Below, one piece after another: positions 13,584-15,264 of a stretch of 15,264 bases of DNA; the stretch's first letter is position 1, and each line of letters begins with the position of its first letter. Source of the DNA: UBA6821 sp044236545. Lineage in GTDB: Bacteria; Verrucomicrobiota; Verrucomicrobiia; Chthoniobacterales; UBA6821. A model generated the notes under the pieces. It saw nothing but the letters and a program-made list of their open reading frames with translations. It was not told the origin of the DNA and made no database searches. The translations under genes and the position numbers were made by a program. The stretch is from the NCBI GenBank assembly GCA_044236545.1, contig JBIIGI010000063.1, positions 1 through 15,264 on the forward strand, read 5' to 3'.

Positions 13584-14216
13584 ATGAACGGCGAACACAC
13601 GAACAAACCATCCATGAAATCCCACCCCCGCATCATTGCTTTCCGTACTGCCCTCCTTGCAGTCCTCTTCGTCTTCGGAGGAGCAGGTTTCGCCAACGCT
13701 CAGAAGATGGGCACCATCGACATGAACCGCATCTTCAGCGAGTACTACAAGACCAAGGATGCCCAGGCCAAGTACGCCGAGGCCGAAACCGCCGCCAACA
13801 AGGATCTCAACGACCGTGTCGACATCCTCAAGAAGAGCATGCAGGAGATCACCCAGATCAACACCGAGCTTGAGAAGCCCGAACTGAGCAAGGAAGCCCG
13901 CGATGCCAAACTCAAGGATCGGGAGGCAAAAGTGACCGCCGCCCGGACGCTTGACCGTGAGATCGCGGATTTCCGCAGCGCCAAGCAGAAGACCCTCCAG
14001 GACCAGTTTCTCCGCATGCGCAAAGACATTGTCGATGACATCATGAAGACCGTGAACGATATGGTGAAGGCCAAGGCTTACGATTTTGTCTTCGATAAGT
14101 CGGGCCTCAGTGCGGGTGCCGTCCCCATCGTCCTCTATTCCCGCGATGACCTTGATTTCAGCCAGGAAGTCATCACGATCCTCAACAAGAACGCCCCTGC
14201 CAAGGCAGCCAAGTAG
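13584..14216 (+). CDS. ompH: OmpH/Skp family periplasmic chaperone
   Basis: 210 residues from ATG 13584; ATG 13614 (200 residues) is the alternative. Skp trimers hold unfolded outer membrane proteins in the periplasm and deliver them to BamA. The signal peptide has a basic region to about residue 21, a hydrophobic TALLAVLFVFGGAGF core and a cleavage site after ANA (37-39). The mature protein starts with GTIDMNRIFSEYYKTKDAQ, the family's first strand and helix. A long charged coiled-coil spans about 54-165 and forms the tentacles, and YDFVFDKSG (166-174) is the returning strand typical of OmpH. The layout matches PF03938. It starts 11 bases after bamA, is followed by lpxD after 26 bases, and is surely in the same operon. 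The tail is Lys/Ala-rich. Confidence 0.93.
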   Translation: MNGEHTNKPSMKSHPRIIAFRTALLAVLFVFGGAGFANAQKMGTIDMNRIFSEYYKTKDAQAKYAEAETAANKDLNDRVDILKKSMQEITQINTELEKPELSKEARDAKLKDREAKVTAARTLDREIADFRSAKQKTLQDQFLRMRKDIVDDIMKTVNDMVKAKAYDFVFDKSGLSAGAVPIVLYSRDDLDFSQEVITILNKNAPAKAAK

Positions 14217-14242
14217 GAAGAGGAATTTCCCTGCGCCGACCG

Positions 14243-15259
14243 ATGAGACTGCTTGAGCTGGCAGCCCTCGTCGGCGCCGAGATTCCGGAGGGTGCAGGTG
14301 GCAAGGAAATCACCGGAGTCGCATCGCTTCAGGAAGCACGCGAGGGTGACGTTACTTTTTTCGGGAATCCCCGCTACCTGTCCCAACTCCGGGCCAGCAA
14401 GGCCAGTGCCGCCATCGTCCCCCGGGGGTTTGACGAGGCGATAGCCCCGGTTCTTCTGCAGGTTGAGAACCCCTCGGTTGCCTTTGCAGCGGCTGTTGCC
14501 TCCTTTGCACCCATTGAGCCGCCCGCGCCGGAGGGCATACACCCTTCGGCCGTCGTCGATCCCGGGGCGACCCTTGCCTCCGGAGTTTCCGTAGGCCCCT
14601 TGTCCGTCATTGAGGCCGGCGCCGTGATCGGTGAGGGAAGCGTGATCGGTTCCGGTTGCCTGATCGGACGGGAAGTGCGGATCGGAAGCGGATGCCGTCT
14701 CTATCCCGGAGCCGTCATCAGGGAGCGCTGCATCCTAGGCGACAGGGTGATCCTGCAACCCGGAGCGGTGATCGGATCGTGCGGATTCGGCTACGAGTTC
14801 CAGGAGGGGCGCCATGTGAAGATCCCCCAGACCGGCATCGTCGAGATCGAGAACGATGTGGAGATCGGGGCAAATACGACCATCGACCGCGCCCGATTCG
14901 GACGCACCGTCATCGGGGAGGGAAGCAAGATCGACAACCTGGTCCAGATCGCCCACAACGTTCAGGTCGGCCCCCACACCATTATCTGTTCCCAAGTCGG
15001 GATTGCCGGCAGCACCCGGGTCGGCTCCTATGTGACTTTGGCCGGTCAGGTTGGTCTGGCCGGGCATCTTGAGATCGGTGACAAGGCCGTCATCGGGGCG
15101 CAATCGGGCCTCTCGAAAAACGTCCCCCCGGGGAGCATGGTTATCGGGGCACCCGCCAAGCCGATGAAGGAGTGGAAGCAGAACAATTTCTACATCTCCC
15201 AGCTCGGAAAGCTTTACGAGAGGGTGAAGGAGCTGGAGCGGAAGCTCGGTGGGGAATAG
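14243..15259 (+). CDS. lpxD: UDP-3-O-acylglucosamine N-acyltransferase LpxD
   Basis: 338 residues, full length. LpxD adds the N-linked hydroxyacyl chain from acyl-ACP to UDP-3-O-acylglucosamine, the third step of lipid A synthesis, as a cytoplasmic trimer. The N-terminal uridine-binding domain spans about 1-95 and includes GDVTFFGNPRYLSQL (35-49). The left-handed beta-helix follows at about 98-300, with hexapeptide repeats such as VIGEGS, VIGSGC and VEIGAN. Catalytic His238 lies in NLVQIAHNVQVG, matching His239 of the Escherichia coli enzyme. The C-terminal helix (about 306-336) is charged, as in LpxD. The reading frame ends 5 bases before the window edge. The bamA-ompH-lpxD order predicts further lipid A genes downstream. 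The ribosome binding site is unclear; a purine-rich AGGAAGAGGA lies about 17 bases before the ATG. Confidence 0.98.
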   Translation: MRLLELAALVGAEIPEGAGGKEITGVASLQEAREGDVTFFGNPRYLSQLRASKASAAIVPRGFDEAIAPVLLQVENPSVAFAAAVASFAPIEPPAPEGIHPSAVVDPGATLASGVSVGPLSVIEAGAVIGEGSVIGSGCLIGREVRIGSGCRLYPGAVIRERCILGDRVILQPGAVIGSCGFGYEFQEGRHVKIPQTGIVEIENDVEIGANTTIDRARFGRTVIGEGSKIDNLVQIAHNVQVGPHTIICSQVGIAGSTRVGSYVTLAGQVGLAGHLEIGDKAVIGAQSGLSKNVPPGSMVIGAPAKPMKEWKQNNFYISQLGKLYERVKELERKLGGE

Positions 15260-15264
15260 GGGAT

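Noticed and set aside
1..15264. Mobile element, prophage, CRISPR array, toxin-antitoxin or other defence island.
   Set aside because: There are no transposase, integrase, terminal repeats, regular spacers or defence domains; gene content and base composition look uniform and core-like.

Overview
The window is a GC-rich, gene-dense bacterial chromosome segment with no mobile element, CRISPR array, tRNA or rRNA that I can see. The organism is a diderm with lipopolysaccharide: bamA, an ompH/skp chaperone gene and lpxD lie together. This cluster, a long class II XylA, a HemQ-type haem enzyme and the general protein style suggest the PVC group, most likely Verrucomicrobiota. That assignment is an inference; no rRNA is present to settle it. 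No gap between genes exceeds about 140 bases, so no long stretch is unexplained.

Layout. From 2695 down to 1 (minus strand) runs hemQ (coproheme decarboxylase), then larE (sulfur transferase for the nickel-pincer cofactor), whose GTG start overlaps the hemQ stop, then an MgtC/SapB-DUF4010 membrane protein cut by the left window edge. Divergent from hemQ is a plus-strand pair: a short Lrp/AsnC regulator (2830-3309) and a class I aminotransferase (3339-4499), arranged like alaR-alaT of Bacillus. Next come two secreted or membrane-anchored proteins with candidate cysteine-hydrolase folds, placed head to head with overlapping 5' ends (4554-5342 minus, 5333-6004 plus). A minus-strand block follows: xylA (10203-8887), a Sel1-repeat protein (8746-8195), then rplI-dnaB (8066-6048), where the dnaB ribosome binding site overlaps the rplI stop. 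A HAD phosphatase (10317-11132) is divergent from xylA, and the bamA-ompH-lpxD envelope operon fills 11219-15259.

How the genes work together. bamA, ompH and lpxD build the outer membrane: BamA inserts beta-barrels, the OmpH/Skp chaperone escorts them across the periplasm, and LpxD adds the third acyl chain of lipid A. rplI-dnaB is a conserved translation-replication pair. The Lrp regulator probably controls the aminotransferase beside it. HemQ and LarE serve two different metallo-cofactor pathways but appear translationally coupled.

The window is mostly core genome. The least explained parts are the overlapping divergent pair of candidate cysteine hydrolases, the hemQ-larE coupling, and the hemQ/regulator intergenic region. 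I found no convincing new multi-gene system.
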